Origin: Flavobacterium johnsoniae
Lineage (GTDB): Bacteria; Bacteroidota; Bacteroidia; Flavobacteriales; Flavobacteriaceae
Direction: 5' to 3'
DNA: 64,000 nucleotides
NCBI RefSeq assembly: GCF_030388325.1
Contig: NZ_CP103794.1
Coordinates: 310,001 to 374,000 of the forward strand
In this document: positions 56,132 through 64,000 of the stretch, piece by piece
Numbering within the stretch: the stretch's first letter is position 1
Layout of the letters: every line of letters starts with the position of its first letter
Notes under the pieces: model-generated
Database searches by the model: none
What the model was told of the DNA's origin: nothing
Seen by the model: only the letters and a program-made list of their open reading frames with translations
Position numbers and translations under genes: made by a program

Positions 56132-56160
56132 AAAAAAGCTTCACAGTTAAGTGAAGCTTT
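56130..56160 (-). terminator. Terminator after gltA
   Basis: Arms AAAGCTTCAC (56135-56144) and GTGAAGCTTT (56151-56160) form a perfect 10-bp stem with a 6-base loop, followed on the minus strand by a T run. It begins 7 bases after the gltA stop codon. Confidence 0.9.
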
Positions 56161-56166
56161 CGTTTT

Positions 56167-57444
56167 TTATTTATTAGACTTGAACTCTCTTAATGGGTGT
56201 CCAGTGTAGATTTGTCTTGGTCTTCCGATTGGCTCTTTATTTTCACGCATTTCTTTCCATTGCGCAATCCAACCTGGTAATCTTCCGATAGCAAACATTA
56301 CTGTAAACATATCAGTTGGAATTCCTAAAGCTCTGTAGATAATTCCAGAATAGAAATCAACATTAGGATATAAGTTTCTTGATTTGAAGTAATCATCTTC
56401 AAGAGCTGCTTTTTCTAATTTTCTAGCAATATCTAAAATCGGATCTTCAACACCTAAAGTTTCTAATACTTCAGTTGCCGCCTTTTTAATAATTCTAGCT
56501 CTTGGATCGAAGTTTTTGTAAACTCTGTGTCCGAATCCCATTAAACGGAATGGATCATTTTTATCTTTCGCTTTCGCTAAAAACTTATCAGTGTCTCCAC
56601 CATCTTTGTTAATTTCTTCAAGCATTTCAAGTACCGCTTGGTTTGCACCACCGTGAAGAGGTCCCCATAAAGCAGAAACTCCTGCAGAAACTGAAGCAAA
56701 TAAACCTGCGTGAGAAGAACCTACCATTCTTACTGTAGAAGTAGAACAGTTTTGTTCGTGATCAGCATGAAGAATAAATAATTTATCTAATGCATTTACG
56801 ATAACTGGGTTTGCTGTGTAAGGTCCAGTTGGCAATTTAAACATCAATTGCATAAAACTTTCTACATAACCTTTTGTGTTATCATAATAGTTTAATGGAT
56901 ATCCCATTGACTTTCTGTAAGTCCATGTGGCAATTACAAGAAATTTAGCCATTGTTTTACAAATAGCTTCGTACATTTCTTTTTCGTTATCAACATTTAC
57001 AGCTTTAGGGTTAAATGCTGTTAAAGCACTTGTTAAAGCTGACAATACCCCCATTGGATGCGCTGTTTTAGGAAAACCATCAATGATATTTTTCATTTCT
57101 TCGTTTACCAAAGAATGTTTTTTAATACCATTTTCAAAATCTTCTAATTGAGCAGTAGTAGGTAATTCTCCAAAAATCAAAAGATAAGAAACTTCTAAGA
57201 AACTAGCTTTTTCTGCTAAGTCTTCGATTGCATATCCTCTGTAACGTAAAATTCCTTCTTCTCCATCTAAGAATGTGATTTCACTTTTACAAGAACCAGA
57301 GTTTTTATAACCTGGATCAATTGTAATAACACCTGTTAAATCACGTAATTTGTTAATATCGATAGCTGATTCGTTTTCGCTTCCTGTGATTACCGGAAGT
57401 TCAATCTTTTTACCATCTATTTCTAATGTAGCTATTTTTGACAT
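56167..57444 (-). CDS. gltA: Citrate synthase
   Basis: A 425-residue type II citrate synthase when started at the ATG at 57444 (MSKIATLEIDGKKIELPVIT). It has HADHEQNCSTSTVR and LWGPLHGGANQAVLEML with the two catalytic histidines, and GFGHRVYKNFDPRA with the catalytic aspartate. A longer frame to 57483 would add 13 residues and start at or before the likely transcription start, so it is rejected. It feeds acetyl-CoA into the TCA cycle. Confidence 0.96.
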   Translation of the reverse strand: MSKIATLEIDGKKIELPVITGSENESAIDINKLRDLTGVITIDPGYKNSGSCKSEITFLDGEEGILRYRGYAIEDLAEKASFLEVSYLLIFGELPTTAQLEDFENGIKKHSLVNEEMKNIIDGFPKTAHPMGVLSALTSALTAFNPKAVNVDNEKEMYEAICKTMAKFLVIATWTYRKSMGYPLNYYDNTKGYVESFMQLMFKLPTGPYTANPVIVNALDKLFILHADHEQNCSTSTVRMVGSSHAGLFASVSAGVSALWGPLHGGANQAVLEMLEEINKDGGDTDKFLAKAKDKNDPFRLMGFGHRVYKNFDPRARIIKKAATEVLETLGVEDPILDIARKLEKAALEDDYFKSRNLYPNVDFYSGIIYRALGIPTDMFTVMFAIGRLPGWIAQWKEMRENKEPIGRPRQIYTGHPLREFKSNK

Positions 57445-57480
57445 AATATCTTGGAAATAATTCTTTAAATAATAATTTAC

Positions 57481-57488
57481 CAAATCTA
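57481..57488 (-). promoter_or_regulatory. Promoter -7 box for gltA
   Basis: TAGATTTG on the minus strand matches TAnnTTTG. The -33 region is T-rich without a clear TTG. It would give a leader of about 30 bases to the ATG at 57444, which supports that start. Confidence 0.45.
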
Positions 57489-57542
57489 ATGAATTTAAGA
57501 CTAATTAAAAAAAGAATACTGCTATGAATTTGTTAAAACTCC

Positions 57543-57576
57543 AAAAAAAAACCATTCATTAAAAAATGAATGGTTT
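57543..57576 (-). terminator. Terminator after eno
   Basis: Arms AAACCATTCATT (57549-57560) and AATGAATGGTTT (57565-57576) form a perfect 12-bp stem with a 4-base loop. On the minus strand it is followed by a run of T. It lies 21 bases after the eno stop codon. Confidence 0.92.
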
Positions 57577-57597
57577 GTCTTAATATAACTCTTATGA

Positions 57598-58902
<1,305 letters not shown>

Positions 58903-59001
58903 TTATTAATAAATTATATTTTTTTTTCGAAATTATAAAAATATTTAATACTATAAACGCATTTTAGATATTAAACATCTTTATTTATTAACTACATCGT
59001 T

Positions 59002-60111
59002 TTAGGCTTTAGCAGTTTTGATGTTCTCCACAAATTGATCAAACAAATATGATGAATCGTGTGGTCCTGGACTTGCTTCTGGGTGATATTGAACTGAGAA
59101 ACAATTCTTATTCTTCATTCTCATTCCAGCTACAGTACCGTCATTTAAATGCACATGTGTAATTTCCAATTCTGGATGATTATCCAATTGTTCTTTTTTA
59201 ACAGCAAATCCGTGGTTTTGAGAGGTTATTTCTCCTTTACCAGTAATAATGTTTTTTACAGGATGATTAATACCTCGATGCCCATTAAACATTTTATAAG
59301 TCTCAACACCATTTGCCAAACCAATAACTTGATGTCCCAAACAAATTCCAAAAAGCGGCTTATTGTCTGCTAATATTTCTTTAGCAACTTGGATAGCTCC
59401 AAACAAAGGATCTGGATCTCCAGGCCCATTTGACAAGAAATAACCATCAGGATTAAACTCAGACATATCTTTGTATGTTGAGTTATAAGGGTAAACTTTA
59501 ATGTAGCAATCTCTTTTAGCCAAGTTTCTTAAAATATTCTTTTTAATCCCAAGATCTAAAGCAGAAATTTTATAAGTAGCATTTTCGTCACCGAAAAAAT
59601 ATGGCTCAGTAGTTGAAACTTTAGAAGCCAACTCCAGACCTTCCATATTTGGCACATTTGCTAATTCTTTTTTCAAATCTTCTATTGAAGTACCATCTGT
59701 ACAAATCACCGCATTCATTGCACCATTATCACGAATGTAACTTACAAGTGCACGAGTATCTACATCAGAAATACAGATTAAATTTTGTTTAGCAAAATAA
59801 TCTTCCAAGCTTTCAGAAGCATTTACTCTAGAATAATTAAAACTGAAGTTTTTACAAACCAAACCAGCAATTTTAATACTATCAGATTCTACTTCTAACT
59901 CATTAACACCGTAATTTCCGATATGTGTATTTGTAGCCACCATAATTTGACCGAAATAAGAAGGATCAGTAAAAATTTCCTGATAACCTGTCATTCCGGT
60001 ATTAAAACAAACTTCACCAAAAGTTTTACCGCTAATTCCGATAGATTTTCCGTGAAAAATTGTTCCATCACTAAGTAATAAAATGGCGCTTTTTCGTGTT
60101 GTGTATTTCAT
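59002..60111 (-). CDS. carA: Carbamoyl-phosphate synthase small subunit
   Basis: A 369-residue glutaminase subunit. The N-terminal half has SAILLLSDGTIFHGKSIG and CFNTGMTGYQEIFTDPSY; the C-terminal amidotransferase has FGICLGHQVIGLANG with the nucleophile Cys, and VQYHPEASPGPHDSSYLF with the His/Glu pair. It supplies ammonia to CarB for carbamoyl phosphate, used in pyrimidine and arginine synthesis. carB is not in this window, so the subunits are encoded apart. Confidence 0.97.
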   Translation of the reverse strand: MKYTTRKSAILLLSDGTIFHGKSIGISGKTFGEVCFNTGMTGYQEIFTDPSYFGQIMVATNTHIGNYGVNELEVESDSIKIAGLVCKNFSFNYSRVNASESLEDYFAKQNLICISDVDTRALVSYIRDNGAMNAVICTDGTSIEDLKKELANVPNMEGLELASKVSTTEPYFFGDENATYKISALDLGIKKNILRNLAKRDCYIKVYPYNSTYKDMSEFNPDGYFLSNGPGDPDPLFGAIQVAKEILADNKPLFGICLGHQVIGLANGVETYKMFNGHRGINHPVKNIITGKGEITSQNHGFAVKKEQLDNHPELEITHVHLNDGTVAGMRMKNKNCFSVQYHPEASPGPHDSSYLFDQFVENIKTAKA

Positions 60112-60143
60112 TATTTAATTTGTATTGTTTTTTTATCAAGTGT

Positions 60144-60165
60144 AAAAACCTAAAAAGCGGTTTTT
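60144..60165 (-). other. Small hairpin in the carA leader
   Basis: Arms AAAAACC (60144-60150) and GGTTTTT (60159-60165) enclose an 8-base loop. It lies in the 5' leader of carA between the promoter at 60186-60216 and the ATG. It resembles a weak attenuator, but the run of T after it is missing. Confidence 0.3.
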
Positions 60166-60185
60166 AAATGTAATTAGATATTTTG

Positions 60186-60216
60186 CAAATTTACTTCTTT
60201 ATAGAAGCTCTTCCAA
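60186..60216 (-). promoter_or_regulatory. Bacteroidota-type promoter for carA
   Basis: On the minus strand TTG at 60216-60214 and TAAATTTG at 60193-60186 are separated by 20 bases, matching the consensus. The transcript would start near 60180 and have a leader of about 70 bases. Confidence 0.6.
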
Positions 60217-60294
60217 GATTTTTTAAAACTTTCATTCGTAAAAATAAAACCTATCATTTTAAATAAGTTACATTTCTTTAGGCTTAAAAAAATC

Positions 60295-60331
60295 AAAAAA
60301 AAAGGATAAACTAAAAATTAGTTTATCCTTT
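60295..60331 (-). terminator. Terminator of the spc/alpha ribosomal operon
   Basis: A perfect 14-bp inverted repeat (arms AAAGGATAAACTAA and TTAGTTTATCCTTT, 60301-60331) with a 3-base loop. On the minus strand six T residues follow. It lies 28 bases after the rplQ stop. Confidence 0.93.
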
Positions 60332-60358
60332 AATATTATAGAATGATTACTCTCATAA

Positions 60359-60850
60359 TTATTCAGAAGCTTCAGTAGTCGTTTCTGTTTCAGCAGCAGG
60401 AGCTTCTGGAGCAGCAGTTTCAGCTTTTTTAGCTTTACCACCACGACGGCTTTTAGCTTTTTTAACTTCTTTTTTACCTCCATTGTAAAGTTCATTGAAA
60501 TCTACAAGTTCGATCATTGCCATATCAGCATTATCTCCCAAACGATTTCCAACTTTAATGATACGAGTGTATCCTCCTGGACGGTCTCCAACTTTAGCAG
60601 CTACATCTCTGAACAAATCAGTTACTGCATATTTACTGCGCAAGTAAGCAAAAACAATACGACGATTGTGAGTCGTATCCTCTTTTGATTTTGTGATTAA
60701 AGGCTCAACAAATTGTTTAAGCGCTTTAGCTTTAGCAACAGTAGTGTTAATACGTTTGTGCTCAATAAGAGAACAAGCCATATTAGCCAACATAGCTTTT
60801 CTATGTCCAGTCTGTCTGCTTAAGTGGTTGAATTTTTTTCCGTGTCTCAT
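60359..60850 (-). CDS. rplQ: Ribosomal protein L17
   Basis: A 163-residue bL17. It begins [20 protein letters not shown], the universal L17 opening, with [14 protein letters not shown] and [14 protein letters not shown] later. After about residue 125 there is a Lys/Arg-rich stretch and then an Ala/Glu/Thr-rich tail not present in the 120-residue E. coli protein; such tails are common in Bacteroidota. It ends the operon. Confidence 0.97.
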   Translation of the reverse strand: MRHGKKFNHLSRQTGHRKAMLANMACSLIEHKRINTTVAKAKALKQFVEPLITKSKEDTTHNRRIVFAYLRSKYAVTDLFRDVAAKVGDRPGGYTRIIKVGNRLGDNADMAMIELVDFNELYNGGKKEVKKAKSRRGGKAKKAETAAPEAPAAETETTTEASE

Positions 60851-60912
60851 GACGTGTTTTTTTTATCTTCATCTTGCTACGATCCACTATGGAGAGCAAA
60901 ATATGAAGTAAA

Positions 60913-61905
60913 TTATTCTTTATCTAATTTGTATTTAGCTAAATCCATTCCGAAAGTTAAATTTTTAACCGCAACAAGCTCATCAAGCTCAGTTAAAGAT
61001 TTTTTACCGAAGTTACGGAACTTCATTAAGTCATTTTTATTGAACGATACTAAATCACCAAGTGTATCAACTTCAGCCGCTTTCAAGCAATTTAATGCTC
61101 TTACAGATAGATCCATATCAACAAGCTTAGTTTTAAGCAATTGTCTCATATGCAATGACTCTTCATCATACGATTCTGTTTGTGCAATTTCGTCAGCCTC
61201 AAGTGTAATTCTTTCATCAGAAAACAACATGAAATGGTGAATTAAAACTTTAGCAGCCTCAGTAAGAGCATCTTTTGGATTAATAGATCCATCAGTTTTG
61301 ATTTCAAAAACTAATTTTTCGTAATCTGTTTTTTGCTCTACACGGAAGTTTTCGATTGCATATTTTACATTTTTTACCGGAGTAAAAATAGAATCTGTAA
61401 AAATCGTTCCAATTGCAGCATTCTGTTTTTTGTTCTCTTCAGCAGGCACGTATCCTCTACCTTTTTCGATAGTTAAATCGAAATTCAATTTGATTTTAGA
61501 ATCTAAGTTACAGATTACAAGGTCTGGATTCAAAACTTGAAAACCTGAAATAAATTTCTGAAAATCACCTGCTGTTAATTGATCTTTACCAGAAACAGAA
61601 ATAGTAACTGATTCATTATCGATATCTTCAATTTGACGTTTGAAACGTACTTGTTTTAGATTAAGGATAATTTCGGTAACATCTTCAACAACACCTGAAA
61701 TAGTAGAAAACTCATGATCTACACCTTCGATACGAACAGATGTAATTGCATAACCTTCTAATGCTGAAAGCAAAACTCTTCTAAGTGCATTACCAACTGT
61801 CAATCCGTAACCAGGTTCTAAAGGTCTAAACTCAAATTTACCTTCAAAATCGGTTGAATCGATCATGATAACTTTATCGGGCTTTTGAAAATTAAATATT
61901 GCCAT
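60913..61905 (-). CDS. rpoA: RNA polymerase alpha subunit
   Basis: A 330-residue alpha subunit. The N-terminal assembly domain has [20 protein letters not shown], and the C-terminal domain has [20 protein letters not shown] and [16 protein letters not shown], which bind DNA and regulators. It is placed between rpsD and rplQ as in other bacteria. Confidence 0.98.
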   Translation of the reverse strand: MAIFNFQKPDKVIMIDSTDFEGKFEFRPLEPGYGLTVGNALRRVLLSALEGYAITSVRIEGVDHEFSTISGVVEDVTEIILNLKQVRFKRQIEDIDNESVTISVSGKDQLTAGDFQKFISGFQVLNPDLVICNLDSKIKLNFDLTIEKGRGYVPAEENKKQNAAIGTIFTDSIFTPVKNVKYAIENFRVEQKTDYEKLVFEIKTDGSINPKDALTEAAKVLIHHFMLFSDERITLEADEIAQTESYDEESLHMRQLLKTKLVDMDLSVRALNCLKAAEVDTLGDLVSFNKNDLMKFRNFGKKSLTELDELVAVKNLTFGMDLAKYKLDKE

Positions 61906-61926
61906 AAATTTCGACTAAGTCAATTA

Positions 61927-62532
61927 TTATTTGTTGTACAACTCTACGATTAATTGTTCTTTAATGTTTTCTGGAATTTGAAGTCTTGCAGGAACAGAAA
62001 CAAAAGTTCCTTCTTTAAGATCATTGTTCCAAGTAATCCATTCATAAACATGACTTGAATTTGATAAAGAACGTTCGATAGCTTCTAAAGATTTAGATTT
62101 TTCACGAACTGCAACTTTATCACCAGGCTTAAGGTGGTAAGAAGGAATATTAACAACCTCTCCATTTACAGTAATGTGTCTGTGAGAAACGATTTGACGC
62201 GCACCTCTTCTAGATGGAGCAATTCCCATTCTAAAAACAACATTATCTAATCTTGCTTCGCATAATTGTAATAAAACTTCACCAGTAACTCCTTTAGTCG
62301 CTGATGCTTTTTCGAATAAATTTCTGAATTGTTTCTCTAAAATTCCATAAGAATATTTAGCTTTTTGCTTTTCCATTAACTGAACAGCATACTCAGATTT
62401 TTTTCCTCTTTTTTTAGCCATCCCGTGTTGTCCAGGTGGGTAATTTCTTTTTTCGAAAGATTTATCATCTCCGAAGATTGCCTCGCCAAATTTACGAGCG
62501 ATTTTGGTTTTAGGACCAGTATATCTTGCCAT
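61927..62532 (-). CDS. rpsD: Ribosomal protein S4
   Basis: A 201-residue uS4. It starts [20 protein letters not shown] and has the S4 RNA-binding domain [20 protein letters not shown] and [16 protein letters not shown]. The zinc-binding cysteines of some S4 proteins are absent. A strong hairpin with a T run lies just before its start, see the entry at 62548-62601. Confidence 0.98.
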
Positions 62533-62547
62533 TTTAAAAAAAATTTT

Positions 62548-62601
62548 AAGGTAGAAATTATGAATTCAGGTCTAATCCTTCGATAATCTATGTTCTACCT
62601 T
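62548..62601 (-). promoter_or_regulatory. Leader hairpin with T run before rpsD
   Basis: In the 92-base gap between rpsK and rpsD the arms AAGGTAGAA (62548-62556) and TTCTACCTT (62593-62601) pair perfectly, and an inner ATTAT/ATAAT pair extends the stem across a 5-base bulge. On the minus strand AAAATTTTTTTT follows directly, 15 bases before the rpsD ATG. The shape fits an attenuator or a binding site for autoregulation by a ribosomal protein such as S4. Confidence 0.5.
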
Positions 62602-62624
62602 GTTTATACTATAAAAATAAAAAA

Positions 62625-63008
62625 TTAAACTCTACGTCTTTTTGGAGGACGACATCCGTTGTGCGGCATTGGAGTAACGTCGATAATCTCAGTAACTTCA
62701 ATTCCACCGTTATGAATAGAACGGATAGCAGACTCACGTCCGTTACCTGGTCCTTTTACATAAACTTTCACTTTTTTAAGTCCTGCCTCAAGTGCTACTT
62801 TAGCGCAATCTTCTGCTGCCATTTGAGCTGCATAAGGAGTGTTCTTTTTAGAACCTCTGAAACCCATTTTACCAGCTGAAGACCAAGAGATAACTTCACC
62901 TTTCTTATTAGTCAAAGAAATAATAATGTTATTAAAAGTGGCAGAAATATGAGCCTCACCCGTTGATTCAACGATAACTTTACGTTTTTTTGCAGTTGCT
63001 TTAGCCAT
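62625..63008 (-). CDS. rpsK: Ribosomal protein S11
   Basis: A 127-residue uS11 with [54 protein letters not shown] and the C-terminal [17 protein letters not shown] end ([18 protein letters not shown]). It lies 8 bases after rpsM. Confidence 0.98.
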   Translation of the reverse strand: MAKATAKKRKVIVESTGEAHISATFNNIIISLTNKKGEVISWSSAGKMGFRGSKKNTPYAAQMAAEDCAKVALEAGLKKVKVYVKGPGNGRESAIRSIHNGGIEVTEIIDVTPMPHNGCRPPKRRRV

Positions 63009-63016
63009 ATTACTTA

Positions 63017-63391
63017 TTATTTAGTTGCTTTTTTCTTGTTAGCAACAGTTTTTCTTTTACCTTTTCTTGTTCTTGAGTTGTTTTTAGTTCTTTGTCCTCT
63101 TAATGGAAGACCAGATCTATGACGAATACCTCTGTAACATCCAATATCCATTAAACGTTTAATGTTTAAAGAAATTTCAGAACGTAATTCTCCTTCAATT
63201 TTGTAAAATGAAACTGCCTCACGAATTGCTCCGATCTCATCATCATTCCAATCTTGAACTTTTTTATCTTGGCTAACTTGAGCTTTTTCTAAAATCTCAA
63301 TAGCTCTACTTCTACCTAATCCGAAGATATAAGTAAGTGCGATAACACCTCTTTTGTTTTTTGGGATATCTACCCCTGCTATTCTTGCCAT
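63017..63391 (-). CDS. rpsM: Ribosomal protein S13
   Basis: A 124-residue uS13: [54 protein letters not shown] and a basic C-terminus [15 protein letters not shown]. It follows rpmJ by 2 bases. Confidence 0.98.
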   Translation of the reverse strand: MARIAGVDIPKNKRGVIALTYIFGLGRSRAIEILEKAQVSQDKKVQDWNDDEIGAIREAVSFYKIEGELRSEISLNIKRLMDIGCYRGIRHRSGLPLRGQRTKNNSRTRKGKRKTVANKKKATK

Positions 63392-63393
63392 AA

Positions 63394-63510
63394 TTATCCT
63401 TGTCTTTGTTTAAATCTAGGATTCTTTTTGTTTATTACGTACAGTCTCCCTTTTCTACGCACGATAATGCACTCGGCACTTCTCTTTTTTACTGATGCTC
63501 TAACTTTCAT
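63394..63510 (-). CDS. rpmJ: Ribosomal protein L36
   Basis: A 38-residue bL36 read from ATG at 63510 to TAA at 63394. It starts [20 protein letters not shown] and ends [12 protein letters not shown]. Only one cysteine (C14) remains of the zinc-binding CxxC/CxxxxH set of the common form, so this is the zinc-free type. Its place between infA and rpsM is the standard one. Confidence 0.95.
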
Positions 63511-63522
63511 ATTGAATATCCT

Positions 63523-63738
63523 TTAATATCGATAAGTAATTCTTGCTTTTGACAAATCATAAGGACTCATTTCTAGTTTCACTTTATCACCAGGTAATAA
63601 TTTGATGTAATGCATACGCATCTTTCCAGAAATATGAGCAATTACGATATGTCCATTTTCTAACTCTACACGGAACATTGCATTTGATAATGCTTCAATA
63701 ATTGATCCGTCTTGTTCTATTGCTGATTGTTTTGCCAT
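63523..63738 (-). CDS. infA: Translation initiation factor IF-1
   Basis: A 71-residue OB-fold protein: [40 protein letters not shown] and [19 protein letters not shown]. It is the normal length and is 7 bases after secY. Confidence 0.98.
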   Translation of the reverse strand: MAKQSAIEQDGSIIEALSNAMFRVELENGHIVIAHISGKMRMHYIKLLPGDKVKLEMSPYDLSKARITYRY

Positions 63739-63745
63739 AAATATA

Positions 63746-64000
63746 TTAAGCTACCGCTTTTCTATTTTTACCAGTCTTCATTAAACCATCATAATGTTTG
63801 TTTAACAAGTATGAATTGATCTGTTGAATAGTATCTATTGCAACTCCAACCATAATTATTAATGAGGTACCCCCAAAAAACATCGCCCAAGATTGTTGTA
63901 CATCCATAATACTTACAACAATAGCTGGGAACACAGCAATCAAAGCAAGGAATAAAGATCCTGGGAAAGTTATTAAAGACATCACTTTATCAAGGAAATC
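63746..64000 (-). CDS. secY: SecY C-terminal part, cut by window edge
   Basis: The frame is open to the right edge of the window; 84 residues are visible, from [20 protein letters not shown] to [13 protein letters not shown]. It contains the last two helices ([17 protein letters not shown] and [20 protein letters not shown], with the GGTSLLI-like motif of helix 10) and the cytoplasmic tail. It is the channel of the Sec translocon. The internal ATG at 63982 is not the start. Confidence 0.95.
   Translation of the reverse strand, partial: DFLDKVMSLITFPGSLFLALIAVFPAIVVSIMDVQQSWAMFFGGTSLIIMVGVAIDTIQQINSYLLNKHYDGLMKTGKNRKAVA

Noticed and set aside
57445..57483. Extended N-terminus of citrate synthase
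   Set aside because: The added residues do not fit the family and would overlap the likely promoter; ATG 57444 fits.
60268..60495. Minus-strand open frame of 75 codons rich in Lys and Leu over the end of rplQ
   Set aside because: It is a frame-shifted shadow of the Ala/Lys-rich L17 tail and runs through the terminator.
60824..61240. Plus-strand open frame of 138 codons opposite rpoA
   Set aside because: Antisense to a highly conserved gene, Ser-rich product without family features, no promoter.

Overview
The window looks like a chromosomal segment of a Flavobacterium-type bacterium (phylum Bacteroidota). The evidence is the low G+C content, the AT-rich start regions without clear Shine-Dalgarno motifs, promoter boxes of the Bacteroidota form TTG-N(18-20)-TAnnTTTG, a UpxY-like NusG paralogue, and the gene content of the spc/alpha ribosomal operon. 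Almost every gene lies on the minus strand, so transcription runs from the right end of the window to the left. The only plus-strand gene I support is the MarC-family gene at 53454-54080.

Right end, 64000 to 52177, is conserved housekeeping DNA. It holds secY (cut by the window edge), infA, rpmJ, rpsM, rpsK, rpsD, rpoA and rplQ, closed by a strong terminator. Then come carA, eno, gltA, two guanidino-group-modifying enzymes, a MarC family membrane protein, a CoA-binding protein and recR. Several rho-independent terminators with perfect stems separate these units.

From 52104 leftwards, the rest of the window (about 52 kb) is one very large surface-polysaccharide region in three parts. Part A (52104-45880) holds an outer-membrane export lipoprotein, a Wzc-type tyrosine kinase, a WbpP/TviC-like epimerase, a eukaryote-like UDP-glucose dehydrogenase and a UpxY/NusG-like antiterminator, and ends in a terminator. 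Part B (45631-17378) starts with a clear promoter and a structured leader with an ops-like GGTAGC element. It encodes a TviB/WbpO-like dehydrogenase, ManC, RfbB, a large multi-SLBB export protein, a Wzz-like protein, Wzx and Wzy. It also carries a CapE/RmlD-like/FnlC-like L-hexosamine trio, two tandem FdtA-like cupins with FdtC/FdtB-like partners, and an acetamidino module (HisH2/HisF2/WbpG-like). A PglC-like initiating transferase with aminotransferases and an acetyltransferase follows, and the part ends with RfbC, RfbD and RfbA. Part C (17291-1) starts with its own promoter and a WbpM/PglF-like membrane dehydratase. It then encodes a Wzm/Wzt ABC exporter, three FkbM methyltransferases, a further methyltransferase, a GT11 fucosyltransferase-like enzyme and nine other glycosyltransferases, the last cut by the left edge.

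Taken together, the locus can make several nucleotide sugars: dTDP-L-Rha, dTDP-3-acetamido-3,6-dideoxyhexose, a UDP-2-acetamido-2,6-dideoxy-L-hexose with an amidino modification, UDP-HexNAc uronic acid, UDP-GlcA, GDP-Man and a bacillosamine-like primer sugar. It offers two export routes (Wzx/Wzy with two OPX/PCP sets, and Wzm/Wzt). No rRNA, tRNA, CRISPR array, insertion sequence or prophage was seen. No gene-free stretch exceeds 300 bases.
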